Assembly (NCBI RefSeq): GCF_032854445.1
Contig: NW_027018526.1
Location: forward strand, 1 to 18,161
Source: Liolophura sinensis
Taxonomy: Eukaryota > Mollusca > Polyplacophora > Chitonida > Chitonidae
DNA length: 18,161 nt
Direction: 5' to 3'
This document shows, piece after piece, positions 17,245-18,161 of this stretch. The notes under the pieces were generated by a model. The model was not told the origin of the DNA. It was given only the letters and a program-made list of their open reading frames with translations, and searched no databases. Position numbers and translations under genes: made by a program. Numbering within the stretch: position 1 is the stretch's first letter; each line of letters opens with the position of its first letter.

Positions 17245-18161
17245 CTAATCAAACAGGGCACAAAAACAAACATTTTACACACATTATACAACTATGCAAT
17301 GTACAATGTTTTTGATATTCGTCCTCTGTGACAATGGTTATATAATGGACGTAACTATCTACGTACACCGGCTTTTTCACATTGTACTTAACTATTTTTC
17401 AGTCATGTGACGACGACAAGTCACTAGGTGTGTGCACATATACCAAGTCTTTCTGTGGCAGGGCCAAGCAGTCATGTCTTGTTATTCTAACCTCTAAGTG
17501 CTGAATGACCCAACCAGAGTCTGATCAAGGTTTTCCAATGGACACTTCAACCATTAGGCCACCACAGCTTTCCAGTTTACCCTATTTCTTCTAATGTTTG
17601 GGGACACCTAGTCTGCTCATTTTTGCCAATGTATATGTGTGAGCTTCTTTTTTTCTCACATAGTTAGACCATCTAATGAACAACATACTTGTATCTTTAC
17701 TTTTCCAAAAGGTTGGTAACGAAATGCAATATTCTACTTTCAGCACTACTAATATCTGTCCCAAAAATTTGAAGATTTAGGGTATGCAATGTAGGTGCTA
17801 TATGTATGGGTATTGTCTGTACCAGGTACACATGTATTTCATCAACTCATTTAAAAAGGATTTTTAAACAGACTTGATGCTGATTGTGGAGAAAGGATTT
17901 CTTTTGTTAGAGCTTGAAGCCTTGGTCACTCTTAAATAAATATAGGCAGCTTAGCCGACATGGATTTGCCTATCTCTCACACCAGCCTATCAGCAAAGAT
18001 TTTTTTTTTTTCAGTTAGCTTTACACAGACGAGATCCTGGATCAATGAACATCCTTGCCAATCATTGAATATCCCAATATGTTTATAAACACAACGAACT
18101 CAAGATCTTTGGTCTCTGTACATTTTGTCTCATTTAAACACTATAAAGTGATTAGTCATCT
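17245..18161. other. FAM185A-like intron up to the window edge
   Basis: I searched the minus strand for an upstream exon ending in phase 1 and found none. The stretch contains a SINE (17350-17573) and is otherwise unremarkable AT-rich sequence with a T run at 18001-18011. Confidence 0.5.
17350..17573 (-). mobile_element. tRNA-derived SINE (minus strand)
   Basis: On the minus strand, TGGCCTAATGG matches the A-box core and leads into TTGAAGTGTCC. The B-box site reads GATCAGACTC, slightly decayed. Further along, CAGAAAGACTT, TCGTCACATGACTGAAAAAT and GTTAAGTACAATGTGAAAAA resemble the body and tail of SINEs widespread in molluscs. Length is about 220 bp. It is intronic and antisense to nothing, being on the same strand as the host gene. 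Confidence 0.7.

Overview
The window looks like nuclear DNA of a lophotrochozoan animal, most likely a mollusc. It is AT-rich, its genes are split by GT-AG introns, and it carries microsatellites and several short tRNA-headed repeats whose tails resemble SINEs common in mollusc genomes. I found no bacterial-style operons, CRISPR arrays or IS elements. The mollusc call is an inference from the repeats and gene families. I had no database to check it.

Layout, left to right. Bases 1-330 are a degenerate 28-bp minisatellite. A complete three-exon plus-strand gene (967-3170) encodes a 249-residue secreted protein: signal peptide, a PAN/apple-like module, then one C-type lectin domain (CTLD). That domain keeps a QPD motif but lacks both cysteines of the canonical inner disulfide. 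From 3171 to about 10087 I see no convincing gene. This stretch holds a 56-bp tandem repeat, SINE copies on both strands, a 259-bp tandem duplication and two tRNA-like SINE heads. A complete seven-exon minus-strand gene (14138 down to 10088) encodes a 275-residue SDS22-type leucine-rich-repeat protein that I recognise as LRRC46, a cilium/flagellum-associated family. All six of its introns splice in frame. Its third intron contains a roughly 730-bp imperfect inverted repeat. A 14-bp match to the RFX X-box, the control element typical of ciliary genes, lies at 15539-15552, about 1.4 kb upstream of its start codon. At the right edge, two minus-strand exons (17110-17244 and 16339-16472) form the C-terminal end of a FAM185A-like protein with a beta-strand-rich DUF4097/adhesin-like fold. 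The rest of that gene lies beyond the window.

The lectin gene and LRRC46 converge on the repeat-rich interval between them. LRRC46 and the FAM185A-like gene lie head to tail on the minus strand. I see no functional link among the three: one product is a predicted secreted recognition protein, one is probably ciliary, and one belongs to a poorly characterised family. I found no clear new multi-gene system. The observations most worth a second look are the lectin domain with its paired cysteine loss, the intronic long inverted repeat, and the X-box upstream of LRRC46.
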